In this document: piece after piece, positions 24,028 to 33,113 of the stretch
Layout of the letters: each line of letters begins with the position of its first letter
Numbering within the stretch: the stretch's first letter is position 1
Origin: Anoxybacteroides tepidamans
GTDB lineage: Bacteria; Bacillota; Bacilli; Bacillales; Anoxybacillaceae
Reading direction: 5' to 3'
Length of the DNA: 44,791 nucleotides
Assembly: GCF_014201465.1 (NCBI RefSeq)
Contig: NZ_JACHEP010000025.1
Span: forward strand, 1-44,791
Notes under the pieces: generated by a model
Seen by the model: the letters and a program-made list of their open reading frames with translations, nothing else
Databases searched by the model: none
What the model was told of the DNA's origin: nothing
Position numbers and translations under genes: made by a program

Positions 24028-25368
24028 ATGCAACAAATGAGAAAATATACGTTTGACCCTCCGAAAGTGTTAGTGCTCGGGTTTGCGCTGATTATTTTGC
24101 TTGGGGCCATGCTGTTAACGCTTCCGATTGCCACAAACGACGGGAAAGGTCTTCCTTGGATCGATGCGTTGTTTACAGCGACATCAGCGACTTGTGTGAC
24201 AGGGCTTGTGGTGGTGGATACGGGCACGACGTTTACGTTGTTTGGGCAGCTAGTTATTTTGTTTTTAATTCAAATTGGCGGATTAGGGTTTATGACGTTT
24301 GCGACGTTTTTTGCGTTTCTTGTGGGCAAACGCATTTCATTGAAGGAGCGCTTGCTGCTTCAAGAGGCGTTAAATAATTTATCGATTGAAGGAATTGTTC
24401 GGCTCGTCAAACGGGTGTTAGTGTTTACGGTTGTCATTGAAATCATAGGCGGCCTTTTGTTAACGATTCGCTTTTCATTTGATATGCCGTTATTAAAGGC
24501 GTTTTATTTTGGCATGTTTCACGCTATTTCGAACTTTAATAATGCAGGTTTTGATTTAATGGGGGAATTTCGCAGTTTAACGGGATATGTCGATGATCCG
24601 TTTGTAACTCTTGTGGTTTGCGCGCTCATTATACTCGGCGGCATCGGGTTTATTGTAATGAATGAAATATATGAATATCGGCAAACGCGTCGGTTTTCGC
24701 TGCATACAAAAATTGTCTTTGTGACGAGCGGTTTATTAGTCGTATTTAGTACGTTGTTTATTTTTTTATTGGAGTTTAACAATTCGAAAACATTGCAGCC
24801 CCTCTCTCCGCTCGGAAAATTTTTAGCGTCGCTTTTTCAAGCGGTGACACCAAGAACGGCCGGATCGAATACGCTAAATATTTCAGATTTAACCCAACCA
24901 ACGTTGTTTTTAATAATTTTCTTGATGTTTGTCGGCGCCTCTCCTGGCTCAACGGGAGGCGGAATTAAAACGACGACATTTGCGACATTGCTCGGTGCCG
25001 TTTGGTCGCAAATTAAAGGAAAAGAAGACGTCATTTTCTTTAAAAAACGAATTGTATATGATACCATTTACAAATCGTTAACGGTGACGTTAAGCGGCTT
25101 GTTTATTGTGATGGTGGTGACGATGCTACTAACAATTACCGAGCGTGGACACGACTTTTTAATGATTTTATTTGAAGCGACATCGGCGTTTGGGACGGTC
25201 GGCTTATCGATGGGATTGACGCCGGAATTGTCGCCGTTTGGGAAAGCGCTCATTATTTTTACGATGTTTGCCGGACGGGTCGGTCCGCTGACGATTGCCT
25301 ATGCGGTAACATTGCACCGCAAACCGGATCCATTCCGTTATCCGAAAGGGAAAATTATGATTGGATAA
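24028..25368 (+). CDS. ktrB: Ktr/Trk potassium uptake channel subunit
   Basis: Potassium (or sodium-dependent potassium) channel subunit, 446 residues, of the KtrB/KtrD family. It has four membrane-pore-membrane repeats whose selectivity loops are TSATCVTGL, SNFNNAGFD, TPRTAGSNT and TSAFGTVGLS, each with the key glycine. SPGSTGGGIKTTTF forms the gating loop. The open frame begins at 23932, but ATG 24028 follows GGGAGG at good spacing and gives the family length. No cytosolic KtrA/KtrC partner, which would bind c-di-AMP, is encoded in the window. KtrB versus KtrD cannot be decided. Confidence 0.9.
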   Translation: MQQMRKYTFDPPKVLVLGFALIILLGAMLLTLPIATNDGKGLPWIDALFTATSATCVTGLVVVDTGTTFTLFGQLVILFLIQIGGLGFMTFATFFAFLVGKRISLKERLLLQEALNNLSIEGIVRLVKRVLVFTVVIEIIGGLLLTIRFSFDMPLLKAFYFGMFHAISNFNNAGFDLMGEFRSLTGYVDDPFVTLVVCALIILGGIGFIVMNEIYEYRQTRRFSLHTKIVFVTSGLLVVFSTLFIFLLEFNNSKTLQPLSPLGKFLASLFQAVTPRTAGSNTLNISDLTQPTLFLIIFLMFVGASPGSTGGGIKTTTFATLLGAVWSQIKGKEDVIFFKKRIVYDTIYKSLTVTLSGLFIVMVVTMLLTITERGHDFLMILFEATSAFGTVGLSMGLTPELSPFGKALIIFTMFAGRVGPLTIAYAVTLHRKPDPFRYPKGKIMIG

Positions 25369-25499
25369 GCATAAAGCAAAAAAGAAAAGCAAGTGTAAGA
25401 AAGAAACGAAAATCGAGATAAAAAATCGATTAAATCAGCCGTTTCCTTCCTAATCTCTTTTTTTCGCTTCTTTACAATAGAAGTGGAAGAGAGTAACAT

Positions 25500-25668
25500 A
25501 TCAGCTATGATTGATCACGTATAAGATAAATCGCTGAATCCGTGATGGAGCGGGGGAACCGACGTTGTAACATTTGTTACTTGGGGTGAATCCTGATAAA
25601 GGATGGGCTACTCTCACGGCCCTAACCCGACAGCTAACCTCGTAAGCGTGATGGGAGGGATGTAGTAT
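25500..25668 (+). ncRNA. c-di-AMP riboswitch (ydaO-yuaA type)
   Basis: Conserved blocks in order: TCGCTGAATCC, GGGGGAACCGAC, TTGGGGTGAATCC, GGGCTACTCTC, CTAACCCGACAGCTAACC and TCGTAAGCG. It lies directly upstream of kimA and is followed by a terminator. In this class ligand binding promotes termination, so high c-di-AMP would switch kimA off. A possible -10 (TACAAT) lies about 20 bases upstream. Ends approximate. Confidence 0.95.
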
Positions 25669-25707
25669 AGCCGTTAGGGACATCCTTAGCGGCTTTTTGT
25701 TTTTTTC
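25669..25707 (+). terminator. Riboswitch expression-platform terminator
   Basis: AGCCG...CGGCT stem with inner TAGG/CCTTA pairing and a long T tract, between the aptamer and the kimA ribosome binding site. Confidence 0.9.
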
Positions 25708-25763
25708 TCTTTACAATGCGCAAAATAAAGCTAACTATAGGGAACGAAAAAGGAGAAGGAGAA

Positions 25764-27599
25764 ATGGCTTCGATTAAACGATTGTTAATTGGATCGCCGA
25801 TGGAAACAAAACGGCTGAAACACGAGAAATTGCCAAAATGGAAAGCGTTAGCTGTGTTTTCATCAGACGCACTTTCATCTGTGGCGTATGCGACGGAAGA
25901 AATTTTGTTAGTGCTCATGTTGATAGGAACGGGTGTCTTTTTTTTCTCATTGCCGATTGCGTTGGCAATTTTAGCACTGTTGGTCGTTGTGACATTGTCT
26001 TACCGACAAATTATTTACGCCTTTCCGTCTGGCGGCGGCGCTTACGTCGTCGCGAGAGATCATTTAAGCACGACGACGAGTTTAGTTGCTGGTGCGGCAT
26101 TGATGATTGATTACGTGTTGACGGTGGCGGTGAGTATTAGCTCCGGTGTCGCGGCAGTAACTTCCGCGTTTCCGAGCTTGCTTCCGTGGAAAGTGCATAT
26201 TGCTATCGCACTCGTGTTGTTGTTAATGATTTTAAATTTACGCGGCATTACCGAATCGGCAACGGTGTTCGCCTATCCAACGTATTTGTTTATTATTTCG
26301 GTGCTAGTGTTAATTGCCGTTGGCGGCTGGCAATTATGGCATGAAGGATGGAACGGCTTCAATTATCGCGAGCATGCGTCTGCGGAGCATTTCTTTTCAT
26401 CAGGATACGGAGTCTTTATTTTATTAAGGGCGTTTGCTTCCGGATGTTCGGCAATGACAGGAGTAGAGGCGATTAGCAACGGCGTTCCTTCGTTTAAGCC
26501 GGACAGCTCGAAAAACGCGGCGATTACGATGGGATGGATGTCGTTTTTATTAGGAACGATGTTTTTAGGCATTACGATTTTAGCGGCTGGATTTGGTGTA
26601 ACACCGTTGGAGCATAAGACGGTTATTTCGCAAATCGGGCAGCACGTGTTTGGAAATAGCATCTTTTTCTATTTGTTTCAAATGGTGACGATGCTCATTT
26701 TAGTGTTGGCCGCGAATACAAGTTTTGCCGGATTCCCGCAGCTCACATCGATTATTGCAAACGACCGATTTTTGCCGAGAAGCTTAGCTGCACGCGGTGA
26801 CCGTCTCGTCTTTTCAAACGGGATTATCCTTCTTAGCGTATTAGCGATCATTTTAATTGTGGTGTTCCATGGGGAAACGCACTCCCTTATTCCGTTATAT
26901 GCCGTTGGCGTCTTTTTATCTTTTACCATTGGGCAGTTCGGAATGGTGAAGAAGATATGGAAAGAGAAGGACGGACGCAATGCAGCTACGCTCGCCACTA
27001 TTATGACAGGGATGGTTGTGACAGGATTAGTCACGATTATTACGGTTGTCGCGAAATTTACGCAAGGAGCATGGCTTGTGATCATTTCCATTCCGCTTCT
27101 TGTCGTGATGTTTTATAAAATTCGCGCCCATTACGAAAAACTGGGGGAACAGTTAAAGCTCGATGAACAAGAATGGAAACGGCGTGAACAAATCGTCAAG
27201 CCAAAAGTGATCATCCCGATTTCGGGAGTAAGCAAAGTCGTGGCTCAGTCGGTTCAATACGCAAGAAGCATTTCTGACAACATTACAGCGATTTCGATTA
27301 TTTTTCATGAGGATGAAGAACAAAGGTTGCGGGCGAAATGGGAGAAATTTTATCCGGATATTGAGCTAAAAATTATTTATTCCCCATATCGGACGATCCT
27401 TTCGCCGATGTTGGATTATATTAACGAGGTAGAAAAAGAAACAAAAGGAGCGCCGGTTACGATTTTAATGCCGCAGTTTATTGTGAAAAAATGGTGGCAC
27501 ACATTATTGCATAACCAGACGGCGATTGTTTTAAGGTTCTTTTTAATTCTAAAAAAAGATATTGTAATCGCTACGCTGCCATATCATTTAAAAGAATAG
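25764..27599 (+). CDS. kimA: High-affinity potassium importer KimA
   Basis: Proton-coupled potassium importer of the APC/KUP-like family, 611 residues (607 in B. subtilis). It begins SIKRLLIGSPM, followed by SSDALSSVAYATEEIL, with about 12 membrane helices to about residue 460. A cytoplasmic domain ends WWHTLLHNQTAIVLRFF ... ATLPYHLKE, the part that binds c-di-AMP in KimA. ATG 25764 follows AAGGAGAAGGAG; an earlier in-frame ATG lies in the leader and is rejected. It is regulated by the c-di-AMP riboswitch upstream. Confidence 0.95.
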   Translation: MASIKRLLIGSPMETKRLKHEKLPKWKALAVFSSDALSSVAYATEEILLVLMLIGTGVFFFSLPIALAILALLVVVTLSYRQIIYAFPSGGGAYVVARDHLSTTTSLVAGAALMIDYVLTVAVSISSGVAAVTSAFPSLLPWKVHIAIALVLLLMILNLRGITESATVFAYPTYLFIISVLVLIAVGGWQLWHEGWNGFNYREHASAEHFFSSGYGVFILLRAFASGCSAMTGVEAISNGVPSFKPDSSKNAAITMGWMSFLLGTMFLGITILAAGFGVTPLEHKTVISQIGQHVFGNSIFFYLFQMVTMLILVLAANTSFAGFPQLTSIIANDRFLPRSLAARGDRLVFSNGIILLSVLAIILIVVFHGETHSLIPLYAVGVFLSFTIGQFGMVKKIWKEKDGRNAATLATIMTGMVVTGLVTIITVVAKFTQGAWLVIISIPLLVVMFYKIRAHYEKLGEQLKLDEQEWKRREQIVKPKVIIPISGVSKVVAQSVQYARSISDNITAISIIFHEDEEQRLRAKWEKFYPDIELKIIYSPYRTILSPMLDYINEVEKETKGAPVTILMPQFIVKKWWHTLLHNQTAIVLRFFLILKKDIVIATLPYHLKE

Positions 27600-27726
27600 T
27601 GGGGAAATGTCGAAACAGGGAAAAATATTTCCTTGGAAATCGAAGCTCGTCGAAAAACGGTGAAGAGTGTACACGAGTTTCCTCTGCGTACGATGGTGCA
27701 TATAGTAACGCAGGGGGAACGAAACG

Positions 27727-28383
27727 ATGCTGAAATATGTATCCATGATAATGTTAGCGTTAGCGGTAAGTCTTGACAGTTTGAGCGTCGGCGTGACGTA
27801 CGGGATGCGGAAAATGAAATTTCCGCTTCCATCGATGATGGTTATTGCGCTGTTTTCTGGTTTGATGTTGTTAGTGTCTATGTATGTCGGTTCATTTCTC
27901 GTATTGTTGTTGCCTGTTCGTGCGGAAAAATCGATTGCGGCATGCATTTTAATTGCGCTGGGCGTATGGGCTATTTACAATGTATTGAGGAAACGGGAAG
28001 ATGAACTGGAAGATGTTGCGCCCCGCCCAACAGCACAAATGCGAATATGGCGCGTTCATCTGAAACGGTTTGGGGTCGTGATCCAAATATTAAAAAGACC
28101 ATCGTTGGCTGATCTGGACGGATCAGGCAGCATCAGCATGAGCGAGGCGATGCTGATTGGATTTGCCTTATCGATGGATGCGTTCGGGGCGGGCTTAAGC
28201 GCTTCGTTTCTAGGATATTCGCCGCTTATGCTTGCTTTGCTCGTATCGTTGCTAAATCTTTTGTTCATTCGTTTTGGACTAAAAGCAGGGTATAAATTTG
28301 CGAAAATTAAAGCGATGAAAAAAGCGGCGATGATTCCGGGAGCGATTTTAATTTGTTTAGGGATTTCGAAAATGTTTTTTTAG
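27727..28383 (+). CDS. ytaF: Sporulation membrane protein YtaF (MntP-like fold)
   Basis: Multi-spanning membrane protein of the YtaF/MntP group, 218 residues, two related halves. Each half begins with an ALAVSLDSLSVG or FALSMDAFGAG motif whose aspartates could bind a cation. YtaF in B. subtilis is expressed in sporulation; its transported substrate is unknown. The loop between halves contains DLDGSGSISMSE, a perfect 12-residue EF-hand-type calcium loop pattern. Ribosome binding site CAGGGGGAACG. It is not in an operon. Confidence 0.88.
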   Translation: MLKYVSMIMLALAVSLDSLSVGVTYGMRKMKFPLPSMMVIALFSGLMLLVSMYVGSFLVLLLPVRAEKSIAACILIALGVWAIYNVLRKREDELEDVAPRPTAQMRIWRVHLKRFGVVIQILKRPSLADLDGSGSISMSEAMLIGFALSMDAFGAGLSASFLGYSPLMLALLVSLLNLLFIRFGLKAGYKFAKIKAMKKAAMIPGAILICLGISKMFF

Positions 28384-28384
28384 C

Positions 28385-28427
28385 AAAAAATCCTAAAGGT
28401 TTGTGCGGTAGCCTTTAGGATTTTTTG
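28385..28427 (+). terminator. Terminator of ytaF
   Basis: Perfect stem AAAATCCTAAAGG with CCTTTAGGATTTT and a T run, directly after the stop codon. Confidence 0.95.
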
Positions 28428-28485
28428 AATCCTTTTGCCTGTTCGTTCGTAACAATAAGCTAGAAGCAATAAGGAGGGAGCAAAC

Positions 28486-29466
28486 ATGTTTAAAAAACTA
28501 TTATCCAAATTAGGAATCGGTTCGGCGAAAATCAATCTTGTATTACACCATCCGCATGTGCGAGTCGGTGAAAAGATCGAAGGCGAATTTTTCGTTGAAG
28601 GCGGGATGACAGAGCAACATATTCGTAAATTGGATGTGGAGCTTCGCCTTATCGTTCATGCGAATGGCCAGCAGCACCGTCAGACTGTTGCGGTCATTCC
28701 GGTTGCGTCATCGTTTATGCTTCATCCGGGAGAGCGAAAAGTATTGCCGTTCGTTTATACGTTGCCACTCCATTTGCCAGTCACGCGTTATGGGGTAGAG
28801 TATGTATTCGTTACGCGGCTTGATATTGCCGACGGAGTCGATGCAGTGGATGAAGATAGCATTCGCATCTTGCTGCCGGTGCCGTTAGAAAAAATATTTT
28901 ACGCATTAGACAAGCTCGGTTTTCGTGAAAAGCCAACTTCTGGGAAAATCACGGCGCATGGACAAGAGTTTGCATTTTTCCCGACAGAGTCGTTTCGAGG
29001 TGTGATTGAAGAAATTGAATGTTTCGCTTTTTTTGAGGAACACGGTATTCGCTTGCAGCTTGAAGTCGATGTATTGAATGGAATATTGGGGTTCGGTGAG
29101 AGAGAATTAAAACGGGATGTGTTCTTTAGTTATGATGAAGTGAACGACGTCGAAGGATTGGCGCAAAAATGGCATATGTTATTGCAAGAGATGGTACACC
29201 AGCCGCAAATGTATGCCCATTCGTCCTATATCTCACACCAGCCGTATGTCCCGCACGATCCGGGATATTATCATGCCTATCCTTCCCGCCATCACCGACA
29301 TGGAATGATGGGAGCGATCGGCGGATTTGCCGCCGGAATGCTTGCTGGCATGGTGGCGGAAGAACTAATCGAGGATGTAGTAGAAGATGCGTTTGATGTC
29401 GGCGATCAAGTGGAGGATATGGTAGGCGACTGGTTCGACGGCGATGATGATATCGATATTTTATAG
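28486..29466 (+). CDS. spo0M: Sporulation control protein Spo0M, C-terminally extended
   Basis: Cytoplasmic arrestin-like regulator that influences sporulation entry and cell division. The first ~245 residues match Spo0M (FKKLLSKLGIGSAKINLVL start; LHPGERKVLPF; TRLDIADGVDAVDED). An extra ~80-residue tail follows: a His/Tyr/Pro-rich stretch (about 235-275), then a glycine-alanine hydrophobic segment (MMGAIGGFAAGMLAGMVAEE) and a very acidic end (DGDDDIDIL). B. subtilis Spo0M has about 258 residues without this tail. Strong AAGGAGGGA ribosome binding site. Confidence 0.9.
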   Translation: MFKKLLSKLGIGSAKINLVLHHPHVRVGEKIEGEFFVEGGMTEQHIRKLDVELRLIVHANGQQHRQTVAVIPVASSFMLHPGERKVLPFVYTLPLHLPVTRYGVEYVFVTRLDIADGVDAVDEDSIRILLPVPLEKIFYALDKLGFREKPTSGKITAHGQEFAFFPTESFRGVIEEIECFAFFEEHGIRLQLEVDVLNGILGFGERELKRDVFFSYDEVNDVEGLAQKWHMLLQEMVHQPQMYAHSSYISHQPYVPHDPGYYHAYPSRHHRHGMMGAIGGFAAGMLAGMVAEELIEDVVEDAFDVGDQVEDMVGDWFDGDDDIDIL

Positions 29467-29493
29467 AAAAATTTTTCTGATTGAAGTGATAAG

Positions 29494-29537
29494 ACGAAAC
29501 GTGGCATCTTAAGATACAGATGCCATGTTTCGTTTTT
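29494..29537. terminator. Bidirectional terminator between spo0M and murG-like gene
   Basis: GAAACGTGGCATCT pairs with AGATGCCATGTTTC around an 8-base loop; T-rich DNA follows on the plus strand. Both neighbouring genes converge on it. Confidence 0.85.
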
Positions 29538-30609
29538 ATTTATTTTTTGCCTCCTCAATAAGCGTAAGCAGCTTGTTTAATGCGGCAGTTGCTTCCGATT
29601 GCTGCATGCGGCGAATGTATTCGTCTTTGTCGCGATATAGTGTATAAATGGCATCAAGCAGCGAGTCGTCCGTCAACTCTTCTTCCATCAACACTTTTGC
29701 ATACCCCGCTTTTTCAAACGAACGGGCGTTTAAAATTTGGTCGCCGCGGCTCGCCCCTTTCGACAGCGGGATGAGCAGCATCGGTTTTTTTAATGTTAAA
29801 AATTCAAATATTGAGTTCGAACCGGCCCGCGATAGGACGATATCGGCCATCGCCATAAGATGCGGAAGCTCTTCGTGGACGTATTCGAATTGCTTATATC
29901 CTTTTTGCTCTGCCAGTTGCGCATCGACATTTCCTTTTCCGCAAATATGGACGATTTGAAAATCGGAAAGAAGTGTCTGCAAATTCGCCCGTAACGTGTC
30001 GTTAATGCGTTTCGAGCCGAGGCTTCCCCCCATCACAAGAAGAACAGGCTTATCGTTTGTAAATTGACAATACGCCCGTCCTTTGTCGGCGTTCCCTTGC
30101 CTTAGTTCGTCACGAACGGCTGCGCCGACGTAAACGCCTTTTTGTTCGTTGACGTGTTGAAGTGTTTCTGGGAATGTCACGCAAATTTTCGTCGCAAACG
30201 GCATCGCGATTTTGTTGGCCAGTCCTGGCGTCATATCCGATTCGTGAATGATCGCGGGCACGCCGTTTAACCACGCGCCGATAATGACGGGAACCGAAAC
30301 GAATCCCCCTTTAGAAAACACGACGCTCGGCTTTTCTTTTTTGATCAGCCGGTAAGCTTCAAGCGTTCCTTTTATGACTTTGAACGGGTCTTTAAAATTG
30401 TTCCAATCAAAATAGCGGCGCAATTTCCCCGTCGAAATCGGGAAATATGGCACATTTTTTAGCTGCGCGATCAGTTCTCGCTCAATGCCGTGATGCGAAC
30501 CGATATAGCAAACATCCCAACCTCGTTCTTTCAGCTTCGGAATTAGCGCTAAGTTAACCGTTACATGTCCGGCTGACCCGCCGCCGGTAAGCATAATTTT
30601 TTTATTCAA
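29536..30609 (-). CDS. murG: MurG-like UDP-GlcNAc:lipid I glycosyltransferase
   Basis: Adds GlcNAc to lipid I at the membrane to make lipid II. The 357 residues have [20 protein letters not shown]-like N-terminal loop (as TGGGSAGH), [25 protein letters not shown] and the nucleotide-binding [24 protein letters not shown] at 30618 is in frame, but TTG 30609 is correctly spaced from AGGTGA and gives the usual MNKK start. It stands alone here, away from a division/cell-wall (dcw) cluster, so it may be a second murG copy. Confidence 0.88.
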   Translation of the reverse strand: MNKKIMLTGGGSAGHVTVNLALIPKLKERGWDVCYIGSHHGIERELIAQLKNVPYFPISTGKLRRYFDWNNFKDPFKVIKGTLEAYRLIKKEKPSVVFSKGGFVSVPVIIGAWLNGVPAIIHESDMTPGLANKIAMPFATKICVTFPETLQHVNEQKGVYVGAAVRDELRQGNADKGRAYCQFTNDKPVLLVMGGSLGSKRINDTLRANLQTLLSDFQIVHICGKGNVDAQLAEQKGYKQFEYVHEELPHLMAMADIVLSRAGSNSIFEFLTLKKPMLLIPLSKGASRGDQILNARSFEKAGYAKVLMEEELTDDSLLDAIYTLYRDKDEYIRRMQQSEATAALNKLLTLIEEAKNK

Positions 30610-30757
30610 TCTTATCACCTATCTTTTCATCATTTATGATGGAAATATACTTCTATTCTTTAAATCTTTTCTTTCCTCGTTCCGTATGTATTATAGCAAG
30701 GAATAACCTAGAAGTGTGCGAAAATCATAATCGAGTGGATAATAAAGAGGTGCATAG

Positions 30758-31418
30758 ATGAAGTGGCTCGATCTTTTTTTATGTTTTGTTGCTGTATATG
30801 GGAGTCATTCCGACCGTTGTCATCCGCAAAGCAAGATTGCGCATTTATAAAAAAGAAAAAGTGGAAAAAGCGGTTGCTTTAACGTTCGATGACGGTCCTG
30901 ACCCATATTATACCCCGCAATTGTTAGATTTATTAAAAAACATCGCGTAAAGGCGACTTTTTTTCGTTGTCAGCGCAAAAGCAAAAAAATATCCACAGAT
31001 CGTCAAACGAATGTATGAAGAAGGCCGTGAAATTGGGCTGCATAACTATCATCATATCAGCAACTGGATTGTATTTCCACCATTTTTACAGTGGGGATTG
31101 CGTAAATCGGACGATGTGATCGAGACCATTACAGGACAACATCCGATTTATTACCGACCACCTTGGGGGCATTTTAATATATGTACGTGGTTGTTGCAAA
31201 AGAAGTATAAGACGATTATATGGACCGACATACTTGGAGATTGGAAGGAAAACATAAGCGTTATGGAATTATTTCACCGTTTAAAAAGCAGCCTAAAAGA
31301 TGGAGCGGTCATTGTACTTCATGATAGCGGCGAAACGTTAGGGGCGGACAAGAAAGCTCCGGAGAACATGATCAAAGCATTAGAGATGTTGTTTAAGGAA
31401 GAGGAGGCTAAAAAATGA
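30758..31418 (+). pseudogene. Polysaccharide deacetylase, frame broken at three homopolymers
   Basis: A NodB-type deacetylase acting on wall or surface polysaccharide. LTFDDGPDPYYTPQLLDLL (the metal and catalytic DD motif), HNYHH, YRPPWGH and VIVLHDS are all readable, but in different frames. Three single-base changes explain it: one T too many near 30773-30780, one A too few near 30934-30940, and one T too many near 30958-30964. Restoring them gives a protein of about 220 residues from ATG 30758 (behind AGAGGTG). Either a real pseudogene or sequencing error; the stop overlaps the next ATG. Confidence 0.8.
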
Positions 31419-32084
31419 AATGGGTCACGATTAGCGATGCGCTGAATGCGCAAACTAAAAAACAGATTTCATCGATGTAGAGAGGAATATATCGCTACCA
31501 CCGTTATTTTTGCGTATATACAATCATATGGATATTTGATTATTTTCCTCTTCCTCTTTTTTGGCATTGTCGGCATTCCTGCACCGGAAGAAAGTTTGTT
31601 GTTTTTTCTTGGCGTATTAGTATCACAACAGCAATTAGCGTGGGCATATTGTTTTATCGTTAGCTGGCTCGGTGCTACAATAGGAATGGTAACAGCTTAC
31701 GGGATGGGATTTTTCTTCGGCCACCCGCTTATGAGAAAATATGGGAAATACGTAGGAATCAAAGAAGAGAAATGGGAGCGAGCGAACGGATTATTCCGTA
31801 AATACGGAAAATGGTTCGTTTTATTTGGCTTTTACCTGCCGGGAGTGAGGCAAATTTCACCGTATATGGCAGGTGGCATTCGGTTTCCGTTTCGTGTGTT
31901 TTTGCTTCTCTCCTCTATAGGGGCATTATTATGGATCGTTCCTATTATGTTAGTTGGAATGTTTTTAGGCCAGCATATTCACATTCCGCTTGCTTCGATT
32001 CCTTTAATCGGAATGATCCTGTTTTTTCTATTTTTGGTTGTTTTATGGATTAAACAAATCTTTAATAAAAAACAACTATCTTGA
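31415..32084 (+). pseudogene. DedA-family membrane protein, start shifted by one base
   Basis: DedA/SNARE-associated membrane protein (proton-dependent lipid flippase-like family). The frame 31446-32084 has FFGIVGIPAPEESLLFFLG, the FGFYLPGVRQISPYMAGG core and several helices, so the body is intact. The best start is ATG 31415, which overlaps the deacetylase stop (ATGA) behind GAGGAGG, but it is one base out of frame. Removing one A from the A6 run at 31457-31462 joins them. Without that, translation would start at ATG 31446, which lacks a ribosome binding site. The protein body may still be expressed. Confidence 0.65.
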
Positions 32085-32958
32085 GCCATGGTTACCGTAT
32101 TTCGAGCATAAGATGAAACGGATGCTAGAGAAAGAGAAGCCCCATCTCATTATTTGTACGCATTCGTTCCCTTCGCGCATTTTACAGCGTTTAAAAAAAA
32201 GAAATCTGATCGATATTCCCGTTATTAACGTATATACCGACTTTTTTATGAATGGCATTTGGGGAAAAAAAGGCATCGATTACCATTTTGTTCCGCATCA
32301 GGAGGCAAAGCAGGAATTAGTAAGAAAATATAAAATTCCGAAAGAACGCGTGATCGTCACGGGCATTCCGGTTCATGAAACGTTTATGGCACGGAAAAAT
32401 GAAAAGAAAGGAGTCAAGCAGCGCCCACACTTATTAATTGCGGGAGGCAATCAAGGGCTTGGGAATATTCTTGACTTTTTTCAAAAAATGAACGGAACGA
32501 ACCGATTTCTTTATTCAGTTTTGTGCGGAAATAACAAGGCGCTTTACGAAGAAATTTTGCGCTGGAAACAGCCGCATATTCGGCCGCTCCCTTATATATC
32601 TAGCATTGAAGAGATGAACCGTTTATACGAAGAAGCGGATGCAATTATTACAAAACCGGGCTGGGTAACGGTCAGCGAAGTATTACATAAGCGTATACCG
32701 CTATTTACAATTGGGTATTTGCCCGGACAAGAACAAATTAATTTGCGTTATTTAGAAGAAAAAGGACTCATTTGTAATTTAAGCGAACTTAGCCATTATG
32801 AGCAAAAAATTTGGCATGTGCTGCATGACGAAATAGAACAGAGCCGTTTTTCGCGGCGCATTGCCGAATATTTTGCCCAAATCGAACAAACAGCCCAAGA
32901 TGCCTTAAAACATATTGTTCTGATGCAAGCTAAAGGCTATCATGTTCTTTCGCATTAA
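32038..32958 (+). pseudogene. MGDG-synthase-type glycosyltransferase lacking its N-terminus (YkoN-like)
   Basis: Retains the second part of the N-terminal MGDG synthase domain (ICTHSFPSRILQ, VINVYTDF, GIDYHFVPHQEAK) and the full C-terminal donor-binding domain (AGGNQGLGNILDF, ADAIITKPGWVTVSEVL). The first ~70-90 residues with the HHQVA-type acceptor region are absent. The sequence instead runs out of the DedA gene end near 32080, and no start codon has a good ribosome binding site (ATG 32113 is the first internal one). Probably a truncated, inactive gene. Confidence 0.65.
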
Positions 32959-33001
32959 AAACACCATCTAACCTGTACTCTGCATGTTAGATGGTGTTTT
33001 T
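32957..33001 (+). terminator. Terminator of the deacetylase/DedA/glycosyltransferase cluster
   Basis: AAAACACCATCTAAC pairs with GTTAGATGGTGTTTT, then T residues. Confidence 0.95.
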
Positions 33002-33113
33002 CAGTTTCGTCAAGTAGCGAAACAACCTCTACGAGTCATATAAAAGTATCATACGATCGCAATGGAAAACGTGGTACAATAAAGATTGTGAAAAAAGAAG
33101 AGGAGGCTTTCCA

